DNA from: Macrothele yani
Taxonomy: Eukaryota; Arthropoda; Arachnida; Araneae; Macrothelidae
Length of the DNA: 64,000 nucleotides
NCBI GenBank assembly: GCA_039090855.1
Contig: CM077011.1
Location: 21,639,001 to 21,703,000, forward strand
Reading direction: 5' to 3'
Made by a program: the position numbers and the translations under genes. Below the pieces are notes generated by a model. The model saw only the letters and a list, made by a program, of their open reading frames with translations, had not been told where the DNA came from and searched no databases. Below are positions 44,066 through 57,389 of this stretch, piece after piece. Within the stretch, counting starts at the first letter, position 1. Each line of letters opens with the position of its first letter.

Positions 44066-44775
44066 GTTCCCCTTTGTCGCGAGTTTCTAGGAAGCTGGAT
44101 GTGACGTCTTTATTCCGATTCCTAGTCCATATTTTCTTACGCCATTTTTGCATTAAGTAGGTGAAACTAAGAACGTAAGGGTAACTTCTGATATAACGAA
44201 GTGGTATTATGCTTTTTGGTTAGACGTGTTAAAAAGTTCTGTTCTCGGCTTGTGGATGATGCTCTCAAACTTTTGTCTAGGGAAACCTGCGGAATACGCA
44301 AGGTTTCTCAGTGAATCCAATTCACGGAATCGGAGCATATCGTTTGAGTAGAGTTTAAACACCCTACTTAATCTATGGCGGGGAAAAGCCACCTTGTGCG
44401 CTGGTGGGCTGGCTGAGGTAGGCTAGATAACAATTGGCACGGATCTTGGCTTGTAATAAACCTGTGTTTGGGGTCTACCTGGTGGTGAATTCGTCACAAG
44501 AACGTCCAAATAAGGCAGTGATCTCCGATTTTCACATTGAATAGTGAACATTAAATCAGGGTGAAGGCCATTAAGTCGATAAGTCGAGTGAAGAACTGGT
44601 CAAGTTCATTCCGGTGGTGCGTCCATACAAAGAATATGTCGTCGTCATAGCTACACCTTGTTGCCTGTGTCAGGGAACTGGCTTGAAAAATGTTTGATTC
44701 CAAGCGACGGAGCAGCTGCTGAGAAGGAAGAGCCCATCAAGGCGCTCTTTCTTTGTCTGCTGGTAAATTTTGCTT

Positions 44776-45929
44776 CCAAAAAATAATAATTTATTAAGGC
44801 ATTTAATTTGTCCTGTTTGAAATTTTCTTACGTAGCTCCGGCAGTTTACCTATTTTGGTTTCATTTAATGCATTTGTACTCAGGTGGAATATACACCGGA
44901 ATTATGGAAATTCTAAGAAATATTCCCTGTCGGATAAATTCGCACTTTTTTTCGCTGCTAACCGGGAAATCATATACAGAACTGTAGCAAATGGCATTCA
45001 TTGATTTCTAACTATACATGGACTTAGCACGCTCAGCCTTAATTGAGCTGATGATTGCTAAAGTGCAAATAGTTTGTTTCTGAAGGCAGTAAAAAATGTC
45101 AGGAAGTTGTCAAATAATTTAATTCAGAATAGAATATGTTAAAGAAAAGCTGTTCTACTACAAGATTTGTTTCGGAGGAAGGTAAATATAATGGGGTGAG
45201 TCTAATGAGATTAGAATTAAACATTCCCATTCGAAAGGAGGGCGGTATTAATTTTGTGCTTTGATATTAGCATGTTACCTACGTATCATGTCCACAGTAG
45301 GATACACAAGACGCGAATTTTCGTTAATGAAAAAAGAGGCAAATGTATGCCGTAAATTAGAGAACAGTGATTCTTTCTCGACAGAGGAAGGAATTCCGAT
45401 CGCGTGAAAAGATAAGAAAATGTTAATCAGACAGCATTTCGTTGGAAATTTCACAGATTATCTCAGATGAATTACACCTTGCATTAAAAAAAAAAGCGAG
45501 AAAAAATGTATTACATGGGACTTGGGTTACACACCAAACTGCGCGTTCATCCTACTGTAGATATTCCACGTGAGTTGACGGTTCATTTTTCAGACACAAT
45601 AGGCCAAAAATCTGTTGCAATTACATGCGGCTTCAAGAAAAGTATGCGTAAATATTCTAGTAATGAATAAAACCAGAAAATTTGGAATTCTGGATTTTAT
45701 CGGGAAGTTGAAAAGAAAAGAAATGTGAAAGTAAAGATTATGGAATTTTATGCGTCACTAGAAGGAAACCAAAGCATACCATCTGAAATTCCGTAACGAC
45801 GGTAGAAGAAAGGAACATGAATAACTTAAGATTTGAAATTTATGCGTTACTAAAAATAGAATTTGGCAGATGGAGTTGATTTGAAGCTGATGCGCTGCTG
45901 AAAAGGAGAAATGAATAGCAGATTCATCA
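44776..45929. other. No gene seen
   Basis: AT-rich sequence without recognisable coding blocks. The 5' breakpoint of the PLE lies at its start. Confidence 0.45.
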
Positions 45930-46985
45930 TCAGCATCAACCATTCTTAATGCTCTTCTGGATGAAGTTTTCCCATACTCCCCAGGCAGCGCAGGTTCGCA
46001 ATTGAACGATGGTCCAACACTGAGCTACAGCCTTTTAGGAATAGAAGACATGTTGGGCATACGTTAATTGCAAGGCTGTGCCCTTTCGCAAATTTATTTT
46101 GGGCCATGCTCTTTCGTGTCACTCTAGCGCCTTACGAATATTCATGCACCAATCTCCCACGTGGTCTTTCTGTATCCCATGGGATCATGTCTTGTGCACC
46201 CATGTTCAGAAAGAACCGAACACCTGAAAAGGGTCGAGCTAGGACTAAGTTTTATCAGATCGTATTTTATGAACAGAAAACGGCCCCAGTTTTCTGTTCC
46301 TAAGCCTCCATTTTTTAGGAACAGAAGACGGTGGCTCAGTGTTGAGCCTACGTCAATTAAAAAGCTGTGTTGCCTGGTGCTTTTCGCAACTTTATTTTGG
46401 AAAATACTCTTTCGTATCACTCTAGCCCTTTACAAATTTAATGCACATATCTTCCAGGTGGCCTTTCTGTATCCCTTGGGATCATCTCCAGTAGACCCAT
46501 GTTCATAAAAAATCGAACACCTGAAAAGAGTCAAACTAAGACTTTAAGTTTTACGGGATCGTCTTTTAGGAACAAAAGAGGGTCACAGTTTTCTGTTGCT
46601 AATCCACCGTCTTTTAGGAACAGAAGACTGTCACTGTTCCTAAGCCACCGTATTTTAGGAACAGAAGACTGCCACTGTTCCTAAGCCACCGTCTTTTAGG
46701 AACCGTAGACGGTCACCGTTCCGAAGCCACCGTATTTTAAGGAACAGAAGACGGTGGTTCAGTGTTGCGCCTACGTGCTACCTGAAAGGCTGTGCTACCT
46801 GGCTCTTTTCGGAACTTTATTTTGGGCAGTACTCTTTCGTGTCACTCTAGACTCTTACGAAATGTATGCACTTATCTTCTATGTGGTCTTTCTGTATCCA
46901 TTGGGATCATTTTAACACACCCATGTTCATACTGAAACCGAACACCTGAGAAGAGTCAAGCTAGGACTTAATTTCTTACAGGATA
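45930..46985 (-). repeat. Tandem repeat array derived from an RTE LINE 3' end
   Basis: 45930-45985 resembles the antisense 3' end of the RTE LINE (CATCATCAGCATCAACCATT then TCTGGATGAAG). Downstream, three units share CTCTTTCGTRTCACTCTAG (at about 46108, 46408 and 46833), a LINE-derived CCATGTGG-type block translating on the minus strand as 'ERPRGRLVHEYS', ATCATSTCNNGTNNACCCATG and CCTGAAAAGRGTC. Spacing is about 300 then 425 bp, because an inner 41-bp array expanded in the second unit. Confidence 0.75.
46604..46767. repeat. 41-bp subrepeat, 4 units
   Basis: CCACCGTMTTTTAGGAACAG starts at 46604, 46645, 46686 and 46727, exactly 41 bp apart (the last unit has one extra A and is incomplete). Each unit is itself partly palindromic (GGAACAG...CTGTTCC). 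Confidence 0.9.
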
Positions 46986-47129
46986 TGTTAATCAGGCAAT
47001 GTTGCAGACTTGATCAACATTTTGGCGTCATAGGTGCATGCTTATCGTGTCTAGGGAAATCAGATAGGCAAACGTCACAGCCCCGAAACCGGCCGTTTTT
47101 TCTCTTATAAGCACCGCGTGGCTCGGTCT

Positions 47130-48200
47130 GCATGTTAGTGCTTGGTCAGCAGTGTGTAAGGATGTTTCGTCACCGTGTATGCCAGTCGTAGATTCACGTC
47201 AACGAGTTCGACGGAGGTCGCATTATCGTCATGAGAAACTACAATGCTTTCCTCCGGGAGACTGCCCGGTCGTGTGGGGCGCAGTGTATCCGTCGTAGCA
47301 AGAGTATTCCGGGAATAGTATGAAGCGGTACGAAGAAGGGCGTAGAACTCGGAAAAAGAGGTTATGGATGTCGTACTCAGACAACGCAGATGGACAACCG
47401 CCATCGCCTGAGGATGTCAGTGAGGGACCATTCTCCATCATCAGTGGCGTCGGCCCTGGTAGTGGCAAACTGTGACGCATACTTCCATGTCAGCTGTAAC
47501 AGTGTGTCGCCAGTTATTAAGGTTTGTATTGCTGGCTTATCGTTCAGTCCTCAGGATATCTGCGACACAGCATCAACGGAATGCCAAACTGCAAAATTGC
47601 TTCTCACGAAGGGAGTGGAGTGACGAATGGCACGATCCTTTGTTCTCGGAAGAAACGTACCGATGTTTAGGCGAAAATTATAACCGCATTTGTGTCCGTG
47701 AACGACAAGCGAGAAGCGTCGGGAAGAGTGTATTCGCAGCACGCATACTATACCAACACGAGGCATTTTCACTCCGGGTACTCTGGGCAATGAAAGCAAA
47801 TCAGCTCTAGTAACAGTCCCCAATGAGTGCACGTTACGTCAGTGACTTTCTATGACCGGTCGCTCTTCCAGATCTGCAAGACGTGTCTGGGGCCATATTT
47901 TAGCAGGACAATGCAACCCCACATGAAGCAGCGAAACCAATTGCCTTTTTCATTTCTTCGATTACAACAATCCACTTTTTGAGACCCTCTAGATCGCCGG
48001 TTTAATCACCCATAGAAAATCTCTTGGAAATGCTCAAACGACAGGTGCAGCGGTACGACCGTTGTACGCCAGCAACTCTTGATGAACTTTCGACGCGGGT
48101 CAATGGTTCCTGAATGGTTACTCTACAGGACACCATTCACATATTATTTGATTCGATGACTCAGCGCGCACACAGCAGGTGATACAAGGCAGACGTGGCT
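47130..48200 (+). pseudogene. Tc1-like transposase relic
   Basis: Plus-strand blocks in order: HTH region 'RIIVMRNYNAFLRETARSCG' (about 47223), a linker 'GYGCRTQTTQMDNRHRLRMS' (about 47365), 'REWSDEWHDPLFSEETYRCL' (about 47610-47670), where the first catalytic Asp ('FSDES') is Glu, and then 'QDNATPHEAAKPI' and 'SPIENLLEMLKRQVQRYD' (about 47900-48050). Finally comes 'TPATLDELSTRVNGS'. Frames shift repeatedly. No TIRs were identified. Confidence 0.78.
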
Positions 48201-48665
48201 ACACTTATTATTAGCTACATGGAAGCAATGTTTCCTGTAAGCTGTGCGCGCGCCAGCGACTTATCTTCCTCCGCGCAGTAAGCATTTTAGATTAAAATTA
48301 CAAAATCCCTTATTAATTCTCATACATCGAAAATCAATTATCTGCAAAAAAAAAAAAAAAAAAAAAATTCGGCCTTTCAAAAGTCAAAACAACACTTTTT
48401 ATTTTCCGTTCGCCTCCTTCTAAGTTCGTCTTATTGTCCTCTTCATTCTCAAACGCTTCCTGCAAAGTAGCCTCGTGTGAACAGATGGTAAATGCCAGAA
48501 TGCGGATTAGTGGTGTCCCCACGCCGAGAAAAAGGTAGATATTGAGTATTTTCTCAAAACAACACATCAGAGCCAGCCAATCACAGCAAACTGTAACCAA
48601 GTTCATTGTACTAATTAATACACCCGTGCTAGTTGGCGCGTAAACGGTATTCCATTCGGTTAAAT
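48201..48665. other. No gene; poly-A tract
   Basis: No recognisable coding block. A long A-run lies at about 48345-48367; it might be the tail of an unrecognised retroelement. Confidence 0.4.
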
Positions 48666-48671
48666 TGTAAG

Positions 48672-48984
48672 CCACTGGGGCCTAGTGTTGGTCAGCGTTC
48701 GTGACTGCCACGCAGAAGACCTCCGGTGTGATCCCAGACAGGTACGAACTCTAGAATAACTAAATACCCGCCGTGCGTCGGATGGGCACGTTATGGCGTC
48801 GGGCTCCGGGTACTGGCCCCCCTGTAAAAAATAAAGGTGTCTTCCTCCCCCTTTCTACCTCGCTTCCTTGTCACTTTACTGTCCGGCACTCTAGCTCAAA
48901 TCTCCTAGCTTCCTATTTCTAAGGGTTGTTTAAGACCTGGAGTCAAACACTCTCTTCTTAAAATCCTCTATATATGATCTGATC
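48672..48984 (+). mobile_element. SINE family 2, full-length copy
   Basis: Begins with a tRNA-like head (GGCCTAGTGTTGGTCAGCG as a box A-like region, GTGTGATCCCAG as a degenerate box B) and ends in TGATC repeats. The target duplication is TGTAAG at 48666-48671 and 48985-48990. The 3' part is shared with the truncated copy at 26896-27086. Distinct in body and tail from SINE family 1, which ends in poly-A. Confidence 0.8.
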
Positions 48985-49324
48985 TGTAAGTTGCTGGTAA
49001 AAGGGTTTTGCTTAAAACTTTATCAGATAAAAAGGCCGATCTCTTCCAACATCAAAGACGCTGAAAGACGCCTTGCATTTACGTTCACGTTCGTTTTTGT
49101 GCCCCATTTTGTGTTTCTTATTATCCTCGGTATTTTGATACGCAAAGAAACTGTGTATTATGCGCAAACATGCTTTTCCTAATTTCCAGTGTTTTTATTC
49201 TAGAAGTAAATTTCAGCTTCTCACTTTTTATATAATAAAAATTTCAATGAAATGCTTTTAATATTTTTTTTATTTAAAATCAATTGCGGAAGAAAATGTG
49301 ATAAACCCCTTGATGCAGATGCTT

Positions 49325-49326
<2 letters not shown>

Positions 49327-49362
<36 letters not shown>

Positions 49363-49571
49363 ATTGGAGGTTTAACGACCACCGTGAGCAACTCAATGGG
49401 CTATAAGCAGTCGCCCGTCCCTAATTTAGGGTCACTGGTTCCAGGGAAGGGAGAGAGCCAATGCCGTAAGACAAACACAACATCCATGCCTGACCGGGAT
49501 TCGAACCCGGACCCCTTACGGACGAATGATCAGAGGCCAGTGCCTTAGACCACTGCGCCACCGGGGCGGCA
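49327..49571 (-). mobile_element. tRNA-derived SINE, family 1 (copy f)
   Basis: Well preserved, with a poly-A tail of more than 30 (T-run at low end). Target duplication CAGATGCTTTC at 49316-49326 and 49572-49582. Confidence 0.95.
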
Positions 49572-49582
49572 CAGATGCTTTC

Positions 49583-51493
49583 ACGTGGCATCATAAACGA
49601 CACGTCTTTTCTCACAGAATCCACAATGCAAGTGATGACGAGCAAGAAATTTGGTTGCAATGACTTCTGCAGCTGGCGTCACCCAGTTGGCGCTCAAGGT
49701 AGTCCGTCTCGTGAGGGATCACGCGCTCAGCATATCGGACCCCCGGTGCAGACCCTCCATTCCCAATTGAACCCCCCCCCTATCTTGAAAAGTAGGCCTA
49801 ATGCGAGATTTTTTAATTTCATGCACACATTTCCAAATTATTTAAAAATAGCTACTTTTCTCTCAGATGCATTTTGGCTGTTGTCCAGTGTAATCTGCAC
49901 GTACAATACATGGCGACGACACCGTGAACACAGTGAACGCCGTACTGCTAATGTGGGAATCTCTCAATTGCGATTGTTGTTCGCGGTGTTTTACAACAAC
50001 GATAGGCACGTACAATGGCCAAATCACTGCTGCGGAATCCATATTAAATATGTCAATCCTGGCAGGAAATTCGAAATGCATATTTACACTGTCAAGTTCC
50101 ATAAAAAAGACACTGAAAAGTGGATACAATAGGACTTAAATATTTTTTTCTTTTAGGATCAGCAACCCAATTTAGTTCCTACTGCCTACATTTCGTTAAG
50201 TGTCAAGTTATGAAAATTCGAGACATACTAAAGTTTGTTTGGTAAACCTGTTATTCATCTTATACTTGTTTTGAAGTTATTGTATTAAATGTCCCTCTTC
50301 TAAAATTACTATGTCTATTAGAAACAGAAAAATTTAATTTATTTAAAATGTTTGGATAAGAAAAACTGGTGCTGGTTACACTTCCTGATTTCTTGAATAT
50401 TTAAATAAAATTTTTATTAATGTGAACATAATGTACACATAATAATTTTATCAAATTTCAATGTATGCATTATAATTTTCCAAATTTCCTTTCTGTTTTT
50501 TCATATGTGCCGATTACGTATTAGATAATATACATTGATGGATTATTACAAAATATCAAGTTTAAAAATACATAATCAACTTTTAAAATTAAATTCAGCT
50601 TTGAAAATTACATTCAACCTTAAAATTACATGATCAGGTTCTATAATTAAGACCGTTCTCTCTAATAAAAATCAATGTGACCTCAAGAAATGAATAATTG
50701 CTTCAACATAATTCAGAAAGCAGACTACTTGAAGTAAAAGTCCTAATTTTAGAGGCAAACACTACAAAATTTACGATGTGAATTTATACTGGGTGAAAAA
50801 TATAACAATGCTTCTGCACTGAGTAAAATCACAGAAACACCGATAAAAATGTAATCGGGAATTATGATAATAAAAAGTAGTTCTCTTCTTTACAAAAATC
50901 GATGCCACCTTTTATGGTGTACAGCGGAAAAATACCAGCTATTGTTCACAGCCAGAATGGCGACATGGTAGCGTTGTTCCTAGGAGATTAATGTTTCCTG
51001 CCTACACCTTCAGAAACATCGAACTTTTCCGAGAAAATACGTAGCTGCATCACCTTGTTTTAATCTACCTGACAAAGGAAGGATGGGACATAGGGGAAAA
51101 AATACCTTTTCCCCTTTATTCTGAGTAACATTCCTCAGTATGCAGGAAAGAAAATAATGGGCTCTTACTTCTAGTGAATTTGCCGTGCTTGCTTTAATTA
51201 TAAGTTTATTGTAGAGTGTGCTGTTGACTTCCTCAGAGGATTAAACTTTCGAAGCACACGGCATACTGTATAACAAAGCAGCAAATTATTATGCAGGTCC
51301 ATGGAATTACTTTTAACTCTGAAAAAAAAAAATTACAAGTGTCATACTTCTCTTGTGCATACTTCTGCTTGCTAGTCAACTTTTGCTTCAATCGAATAGA
51401 CGCATCGGGGAACCATGAAAAGAAACAAAACAGGTAACACCACTGAATTTTGGTGGATTTAAACTATGTTTTCGTTAATTCGTTCCTTTAGTG
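49583..51493. other. No gene seen
   Basis: A 185-codon open frame (49575-50132) crosses this region but has no recognisable domain and no support, so it is not called. The rest is AT-rich without structure. Confidence 0.4.
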
Positions 51494-51506
51494 GAAACAT
51501 GATTTT

Positions 51507-51720
51507 ATTTATTTATTAGGGGTTTAACGGCCCTCATGATCAACTCAGTGGGCTATAAGCAGTCGCCCGTCCCTAATTAAGACCACTGGTTCCAGGAAAG
51601 GGAGAGAGCCAGTGCCGCAAAACAAACACATGTTCCATGCGTCACCGGGATTCGAACCCGGACCCATCTCGGATAAATGGTCAGAAGCAATCGCTTAGAC
51701 CACTGCGCCACCGGGGTTAC
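51507..51720 (-). mobile_element. tRNA-derived SINE, family 1 (copy g)
   Basis: Same layout, with an ATTT-rich tail instead of pure poly-A at the low end. Target duplication GAAACATGATTTT at 51494-51506 and 51721-51733. Confidence 0.93.
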
Positions 51721-51959
51721 GAAACATGATTTTCCCTTTTGTTTGATGCTCTTTAAGTTCAAACCCTGTATTTCGAAATACCGTAGCAAAGTTTCCCGAA
51801 GCTTCTCGGAAGCTCGGGTGTAAAACATTTTGCTGTACAACAATAAAGTTTCTTAACTAAGGTACAAATGCTTCGGCAAATTTTCTGCCGCTTTTTATCA
51901 ATTCGTAGGGAAATCAAACTCACGAACATTGAGGCTCTACATCTGGGGGGAGGGGGGAC

Positions 51960-52600
51960 TCTTTTTGAGCATGTGTTCCCAAATTTTGGGAGATATTGCC
52001 TAAAACATTCTCTCGCGACCCCATGGTAATTTTCAGTAGTCATTTAAATTATTTATCCACTTATCTCTTACAAACAAGAGAAAAAAGATGTAAGCAGAAC
52101 TAAGTCAATTCCAAGCCCTGATTTCTGCTACCAATGATACAAGCACTGGGTGCATGAGGATTTTAAAACGTGTCATACAGTGTTAGGTAATGTCTCAATC
52201 GCACAACTGGATGAAGGTCGGCGTGAGGCGTCTCTTGTCGACAGGCTGTCCCACTTCCACCTGGTCCACAGAAAGCGGTGATGGAGTGTGTGTACTCTCT
52301 TGGTCTCGTTGAAACCTCAGCTCCTTGTCCAATAACGCCCCTTTGAATTACCGCCATGGGAATCCTTATGCTCTTCTCCTTAAAAGAACTCAAGCTACTG
52401 TCACCTTGTCGCTGTCTGGGTAAAGTCATTTTGCGGCATTTTCCTTTTCATATGCATTAAGCTGAATCAATACCCATTACCCAGCCCTTAAATTAATAAG
52501 CTGTCCACGACATTCAAAGCTCGAAAATATACCTTAATAACAACTGCTTTATTTGGAAGTCATGAGGATCATTATTTATTTATTTGTTTATTTATTTATT
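51960..52600 (+). repeat. Unclassified interspersed repeat, copy Y
   Basis: Collinear with copy X (26340-27260): CTCTCGCGACCCCATGGTAA near 52010, AAAACGTGTCATA near 52166, GCATTAAGCTGAAT near 52455 and AACAACTGCTTTATTTGG near 52538. Shorter than X, which carries a SINE and other insertions. Confidence 0.6.
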
Positions 52601-54012
52601 TATTATATCAGGTGTTTCAGAAAAGATGGAAACAAGCTTTTATCATTTCTCAACGGTTGATCACCGATGCATAGTTTTAATTAGAAAAATATTCGGAATG
52701 ACGTAAAGACTTAAGACATGGCAGTTATACAATTTTATACAAATGCTAATCTTGTGAATGGCATTTGTATAAGGATGAAAAATTATACAACCTTCGCAGA
52801 AAAAAATTCAATAAAAATATTGCGCAATGACCTAATTAGTAAAAAAACCAAAAAAAAAAAAAATCCGTCAATCCACTTGCAAAACTCGGGGAGATATTCA
52901 CGATCAAATTTGTAAGGAGCCCGTTTACGGCGAACAGTAGCTTGTTTCGCGACATAGGCATAGTAGCTCTAGAGCTCTCAAAGCGTGTAAGGGGAGAGCT
53001 CTTGCTCATTCAGGAAATCATCGCTCTAGACGATACAGTTTTTACAACTTCGGTAGCGAATATCTCTGCGAGTTTTGCAAACAGGATAATGTCGGGGGTT
53101 TTTTTTAGACTAATTAGGATATTGCGCAACATTTTTCAATTGAACGTTTTTTCTGCGAAGGCTGTATATATATATATTTTTTTACTTTTTATGCAAATGC
53201 CGCTCAAATGGGTGCCACTGCCATGTCGTAAGTCTTTACTTCATTTTGAGCATCTTTCTAATTCTAACTATGCATCTGTAATCGACCTTTGAAGAGTTAA
53301 AACGTTTGTTTCAATCTTTTTTTGAAACTACCGGTTGATGTGGTTTAGAGAATCAGAGCCTGCATTGTGCCAACAAAACTTTTCGCATGCCGTAGACTTG
53401 CCACCCTTACTGTGAATAGAAATATGTCTTAATTATCGGTGTTTATTACCACTGACTTAAAGTTGGCGACTTTCCTTCCATTTAAATACTCCTGGTTTTG
53501 ATTATACACTTCACTTTACCGAAGCCTCACGATTAGATATGTTCTGTATTTAAAACGCAACAAGTTTTGCATAATAGTTGTACATGCGTGACATTCTGTC
53601 GTACATGTCGATTACAAATAAAAGGTAATACCATTAATGCCAGAGCGCCGATAACCTTTCCCCGCGATTTCGTTACTTGTAGTATCAGACAACCGACTTC
53701 TGAAAGAGTCCACTTCCATAACCTAAAATAACCTTGAATAGGTCCGTTTGTTTCATTTTGTTGTTTCTAGAATTGTTGCCCCCGTTGTCACGTGCACCAA
53801 TAATAAAAGTTGTCTAAGTCAGGCGAACATCGGAATACCCGATACGTGGATCCGCTGCAAGAACTTAGAAAGCACGCTCAGCGATATTTAGCGTTGCTAG
53901 GTAACGGGCATTGTTATCGCTGAAGCAGTTTCCGTATATTGAACGGCCAACTTTTACCGAAGAGCTTTTGTTTGGGAGTAAATACAGTGAAGTAGTTTTT
54001 TTGTTCTCCTTC

Positions 54013-54018
<6 letters not shown>
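52601..54018. other. No gene seen
   Basis: AT-rich. A small hairpin (ATACAAATGC/GCATTTGTAT) lies at about 52737-52772. Open frames here are short and unrecognised. Confidence 0.45.
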
Positions 54019-54068
<50 letters not shown>

Positions 54069-54095
54069 ATATATATATATATATATATATATATT
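54019..54095. repeat. (CT)n/(TA)n compound microsatellite
   Basis: About 48 bp of CT followed by about 27 bp of TA, the same arrangement as at 7393-7440. Confidence 0.97.
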
Positions 54096-57000
54096 TGGTT
54101 CCACACTTCAATAAAATCACACAAGGTAACATTATTAGCATTTCGCCGAAGAGGAGGCAATTTACACGCATGCTTTATCTACAGTGACAAAATGTTTCGT
54201 TCTCACCAATAAGAGAGGAATTTTAGGCTGCAGTGATGACAGCTCAAACAGAATCAGACCCATTTCTAAAGAGCAGAATGCTTATTAGACAAAAATCGAA
54301 ACCCAGAGTGACTAGAAAGTTAGCGAGACTTCACAGCATAGATAAAATGAGTCCAGCAAACGATGTCCTTCAGCTAATTTTAGTGTCCTGCATATTAAAT
54401 TTCCCACAACAGAGCAGACATCCAATTATTTCACCCACAAAAGTCATTATCGATCTTAATCTTATGGAAATGGAAACTGTTTACGTTCTACTTTTGTAAT
54501 GTCATTTACGTATATTCGATAGTGTGTCCCGTGCACTTATACGCTAACAAACAAGAAACGATAGTTAAATTATGGCAAAGTTGCCCACAAAGAGAGTGAA
54601 GAAAATGACATTTTGAAAATTACGGGTCTTTTTTGTTGTAACGACACGCAAAGTTTCGTCGAATGAAGAGAGTCTGCAAGAACACGCGATTAAAAATAAC
54701 AGATTATTTCTTGGGGGAAAAAGATTATGTGTTAGAAAAGGGTATTTCGTTTTTGATATGAAAAATTGTTCATCTACAATATTTTGTCGAGTGCACAATT
54801 ATCAGCTCAATTTGAATAAGGAAGAATACAAAATTTGTGTTTGCCTACAAGTTTCTACTTCGAATACAGTTACTGCGAAAGTTATTTTTCCAGAACTTAA
54901 TTTGAAAATCTCTTAAACGATACATAGTGATTTCGAGATTTCATTGTATTTATTGAAATACTAATAATATGAGAGAAAGGAAAAGAAATTAACTTCCTCC
55001 TTTACGCCTAAATCTACTGCCATTCGCGAAACCTTAGAGATCATTACCAACATAGAGGCTTGCAATGATAGCATCTGTTTAGCATTGTCACGAGTTTGGA
55101 ACCAGTTCGTCAAATAACGCTGCGTTTTTCTCCCATGGGACCTCGTGCCCAGCCAATAAGAACCTTGTTTCTGTGAATGAATAACTACATTCGCATTTAT
55201 TCATTTATTGTCTAGTCAAGTTACCGCGTTCAAATTGTTGAAGTGTTCTATTATTTAGTTTGCTGTCTAACTTTCTTAAAAAAGCCATTTGGTTGATGTT
55301 TGGAAATTTTGATTTCTATTCTACGCCAAGAAATTAGGATTTATTGTATAGTTATACTATTTTCGGAGAAGAAAATATATTAAAACCATTGGCAACAATA
55401 AAAAAAATATTAAATAACTGTTAGAAAGCTGAAGTTACTTTAATATTGTTTAAGGGCATTTTGTGAAAGAAATTTCATGCTCCATTTTTGTATGTCGCAA
55501 TTGTTTTCAGCGACAGTTAACCTCAAAGATGTATTTCAGAATCAAGGATTTAAAACTTAATATTAAAACTTACCAAGGACATTCTTAGTGGTAGGGACAA
55601 TACTATTTTCTTACATGATTTAAGGAAAATTATAAATTTGATCAATTTTTTGCATTCTTATTCGCATTCAGCCTTTTCATTATTAGGTTTTCTAAAACCA
55701 ATACAGCATTATAAAGCTCGGAACACGGGTTTCTTCCATCCTTAAATTCTTTGAGCTACATGCATTTTCGCGAATATACCTTCTTCCATTCACAGAGCAA
55801 GAATTATTCCAGCATAATGAGTTTGAAATTTAAAATGCATTTGAAACATTATGAAATGCCACTTCGATGTTCAAGGTAGTAACAAAAAATATACAGATTA
55901 GAGATATATGAAGTACAATGTTGCCTATTGTATCTTATCACAGATAAGTGTTTATTAAAAAATTTAGCATAGCATCGTTATCATCAGCTAAAAGACAAAC
56001 GTTCTGAGAAGTACATTTCACCATAAGCAATGCAATGGAATTTTCCGGGAGAGCGCCTTTTGACGAAATAAAGAAAATGGTATTATGTATTTTGGCTAAT
56101 GAAATCTTACAAGCATGGGTTTATGAGAACAAAAAACTGTTCGCAACAGAACATAGAATCCTGCGATGAAGTAATGTTTTCAGTTGAGCTCTTAAATCCA
56201 AAGTATTGTTGCAAATGGAAATCTATCTTTACATCGTCTACTAGAAAACACTATACTCAAGGTGACAAATATACACGTTAATCAAGGTGACAAATATTCG
56301 ATGAAAATGGTGTGATTTCAATCTCCGCTTTAAAAACAGAGGTATTGTTTCTAGTAGAAATATACTTACATGATCACATGTATTTGTATTGCGCTTTAAG
56401 TAGAAAATAAGCACGCTGCGTTTCCGAAATTACACTAAACTACACGCAAAGAAACGTTACTAGCTTAAGTTTTAAAAGAGGAAACAGTCAGAAAATTTGT
56501 GTACTTCTACGTACATTCTATAGTAAGAATACCATTCGTTGCCTGAAGCTAAAAATTGGCGTAAAAAGTTTCGTCCTGGTAAATGACATCGTGTGAAAGA
56601 AGAAATTCCATCAATGGGGTTTGAAGAAACGGAGATGTAGTCCTACGTGGCGATGCATAATACCCTCCCGGTATAGGAGGAACTGTGCTTTATGAAAATG
56701 TGCCACATATGAGAAACGTGTTAATCACATTGAAAACATTAGCTCTTTTTTGTTTAAATATTCTAGCGCAGTTGCCTAAGATCATCTATACATTGAAAAA
56801 ATAATTTTGCTACAAATCAAGCCTGCTTCACGGAAAACGAATGTGCTGCCATCTATCGACCGCTTCTGATTTAATTCATATGAAGATCAACTAAATATAC
56901 ATTTATACTTTTGAAGCCCAAATATCAGAAAACGACTCCAATGTACGCACGTACACATTTATACCAGACATTAAAACGGTATGGTACGTAGCTTTTTAAT

Positions 57001-57389
57001 TCCTCTGTAGCTGTCAGGCTGAAAGATAGACCATTTTTTTCATATATTTTAGCTTCTAAAATGGTTTTGCTTGAATCAGAAACATATCTTGGACAAGTGT
57101 ATTTTGAGCATAGTCGATCTGTGCGTTTTCTCATTCGATGCAGGCTCGATTTCTGCTTTAGAATAGTAAACATAAAATGGTGTTGCTCGGTTTTCGAAAG
57201 AATCAGGGAATGAAAATTTTCTTCAACGCAAGTTTATGAAAGGTAGTTTAGCAAGTTAGAAGAATCTAGTAACGGCAGGACTCCAATATTTCCCCATAAC
57301 AACATATTATCAAAGTTATAGAATAACCACCGATTTCTGCTTGACAATGATAAACGGCTTCATTTTCTGTGGATAACGTGTTTTGGAAG
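54096..57389. other. No gene seen
   Basis: About 3.3 kb of AT-rich DNA. An 88-codon frame at 54233-54499 and others are unrecognised. A short duplicated phrase (CAAGGTGACAAATAT) occurs at about 56259 and 56284. Nothing else stands out. Confidence 0.45.

Larger units (their letters stand above)
43550..44775 (-). mobile_element. Penelope-like element, copy 2, 5'-truncated and decayed
   Basis: On the minus strand, from 44775 downward: an RT palm block ('ALMGSSFSAA', then 'YDDDIFFVWTHHRNELDQF' at about 44600-44650 with the YxDD-type catalytic motif), the post-RT 'HRLSRVFKLYSNDMLRFREL' and 'NLAYSAGFPRQKFESIIHK' block (44207-44392), the GIY-YIG domain (43727-44065), and a 3' region with a hammerhead-like motif. 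Several frameshifts separate the blocks. N-terminal RT motifs are absent. Confidence 0.8.

Noticed and set aside
49575..50132. 185-codon plus-strand open frame
   Set aside because: No recognisable domain; it starts at the SINE edge, passes through a C-run and low-complexity stretches, and has a competing frame on the other strand.
53911..54160. Leu/Ser- or Arg/Glu-rich open frames
   Set aside because: Pure translation of the CT/TA microsatellite.
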